DNA of 6,905 nt from Terriglobales bacterium (GTDB lineage: Bacteria > Acidobacteriota > Terriglobia > Terriglobales > Acidobacteriaceae), in contig JAATFE010000522.1 of assembly GCA_015655365.1 (NCBI GenBank), positions 1 through 6,905 of the forward strand, given 5' to 3'. Below, in pieces: positions 6,527 to 6,905 of this stretch. Under the pieces are notes generated by a model. It worked only from the letters and a program-made list of their open reading frames with translations. It searched no databases and was not told the origin of the DNA. A program made the position numbers and the translations under genes. Numbering within the stretch: the first letter of the stretch is position 1; every line of letters starts with the position of its first letter.

Positions 6527-6602
6527 GGACGCGTAGCTCAACTGGCAGAGCATTCGACTCTTAATCGACAGGTTGTAGGTTCAATTCCTACCGCGTCCAC
6601 CA
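6527..6602 (+). tRNA. tRNA-Lys, anticodon CTT, CCA encoded
   Basis: The 76 bases fold into a complete cloverleaf. The acceptor arm GGACGCG (6527-6533) pairs exactly with CGCGTCC (6592-6598). The D arm is GCTC/GAGC (6536-6539, 6548-6551) with the GG of its loop. The anticodon loop CTCTTAA (6558-6564) presents CTT at 6560-6562, which reads the lysine codon AAG. The T arm GTAGG/CCTAC (6575-6579, 6587-6591) holds TTCAATT. Discriminator A6599 and CCA 6600-6602 are encoded. The top pair of the anticodon stem (T6553, C6569) is a mismatch; all other stem pairs are intact, so the gene looks functional. It stands alone, with no second tRNA nearby. Confidence 0.97.
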
Positions 6603-6726
6603 TTTAAAGCAGAGAAATCAGGGATTTGAAGAACCTCTATACGTTGGCTCCGCAAGGGCCAGGTTGGAGGTTTTGTTGCGTTGGTGCGATGGCGAAGTTT
6701 TGTGAGTTGGCGAACAGCGGAAATGC

Positions 6727-6764
6727 AGGTTCTTCGCCACGCTCAGGGTCGCTCAGGATGACAG
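6727..6764 (+). repeat. Short interspersed-repeat-like sequence with duplicated CGCTCAGG
   Basis: Between the tRNA and the terminator lies GGTTCTTCGCCACGCTCAGG followed by a second GCTCAGG and GATGACAG. CGCTCAGG occurs twice, at 6740-6747 and 6750-6757. Sequences of the type TTCGC...GCTCAGGATGACAG recur outside genes in several bacterial groups, including acidobacteria as I recall. The local duplication is seen directly; membership in a dispersed family is recollection and not tested. Confidence 0.35.
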
Positions 6765-6778
6765 CAAAGAGCATACAG

Positions 6779-6817
6779 AAAGGGCGGTGAAGCCGATGTG
6801 GCCGCACCGCCCTTTTT
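6779..6817 (+). terminator. Intrinsic terminator, probably bidirectional
   Basis: AAAGGGCGGTG (6779-6789) pairs perfectly over 11 bp with CACCGCCCTTT (6805-6815). An inner GCC/GGC pair lies in the 15-base loop, and a run of five T follows on the plus strand (6813-6817). It would end the tRNA-Lys transcript about 180 bases downstream of the mature tRNA. On the minus strand it lies 31 bases after the stop of the gene entering from the right edge and is followed by TTTCTGTAT, so it may serve both converging transcripts. Confidence 0.85.
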
Positions 6818-6846
6818 GCGTTTGTACGGGATGATGGCCAGCCAGC

Positions 6847-6905
6847 TTAGAAGATGTTCCAGAGCGACTGGTTGTAGACCGCGTGATGGTACTGGACTTC
6901 GGAAG
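6847..6905 (-). CDS. 3' end of an unidentified minus-strand gene
   Basis: Reading leftward from the window edge, one frame gives 18 codons, SEVQYHHAVYNQSLWNIF, then TAA at 6849-6847, with a terminator-type hairpin 31 bases beyond. The correct distance and orientation of that terminator are the main support for a real gene end. The tail is rich in aromatic residues and ends in Phe, which would suit a secreted or outer-membrane protein, but 18 residues are too few for any family call. Confidence 0.45.
   Translation of the reverse strand, partial: SEVQYHHAVYNQSLWNIF

Noticed and set aside
6527..6602. tRNA-Lys as an attachment site of an integrated element
   Set aside because: No integrase gene and no second copy of the tRNA 3' end were seen in the window.
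6407..6607. A 66-codon plus-strand frame ending in VAQLAEHSTLNRQVVGSIPT
   Set aside because: That string is the well-known artefact of translating a tRNA gene; the region is the tRNA-Lys.
6632..6672. AACCTC...GAGGTT inverted repeat followed by TTGTTG after the tRNA
   Set aside because: The stem has only 6 bp over a 29-base span and the T-rich tail is interrupted; the far stronger hairpin at 6779-6817 is the better terminator.

Overview
The window reads as a high-GC chromosomal segment of an acidobacterium (Acidobacteriota, probably the Terriglobia/Acidobacteriaceae side). The main grounds are a secreted GWxTD-domain protein followed by a protein with an N-terminal carboxypeptidase-regulatory-like domain, a pairing I associate with that phylum, and the style of the intergenic repeats (short GGCT-AA-AGCC-type palindromes). 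The assignment is inference from protein families and repeat style, not from a marker gene.

Layout. Positions 1-2193 hold a minus-strand tripartite efflux operon: a MacA/HlyD-type periplasmic adaptor (823-2193), then a MacB/LolD-type ABC ATPase (717 down past the left edge). A 105-base gap containing a 9-bp hairpin separates them, and the permease would be expected beyond the left edge. Positions 2194-2871 are a 678-base divergent intergenic region. Its middle is visibly richer in A+T and carries nested inverted repeats (a REP/MITE-like unit, about 2546-2682, inside a wider symmetrical array), and its right end carries a sigma70-like promoter. On the plus strand, 2872-4593 encodes the exported GWxTD protein and 4696-6384 an exported protein with one CarboxypepD_reg-like domain followed by a probable outer-membrane beta-barrel. 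A strong GC-rich hairpin lies between them. A candidate promoter (6422-6450) leads to a tRNA-Lys(CTT) gene with encoded CCA (6527-6602). After that come a short lineage-type repeat and an intrinsic terminator (6779-6817). The last 59 bases are the 3' end of an unidentified minus-strand gene.

How the genes work together. The adaptor and ATPase should form one envelope efflux pump of the MacAB type. The two exported proteins are probably co-transcribed and both act in the envelope, but their substrates and partnership are unknown. I found no phage, CRISPR, toxin-antitoxin, defence or biosynthetic system. The items most worth a second look are the nested repeat array, the plug-less barrel protein paired with the GWxTD protein, and the stacked hairpins at their junction. 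I do not see a convincing new system here, and most of the window is ordinary acidobacterial housekeeping and envelope content.
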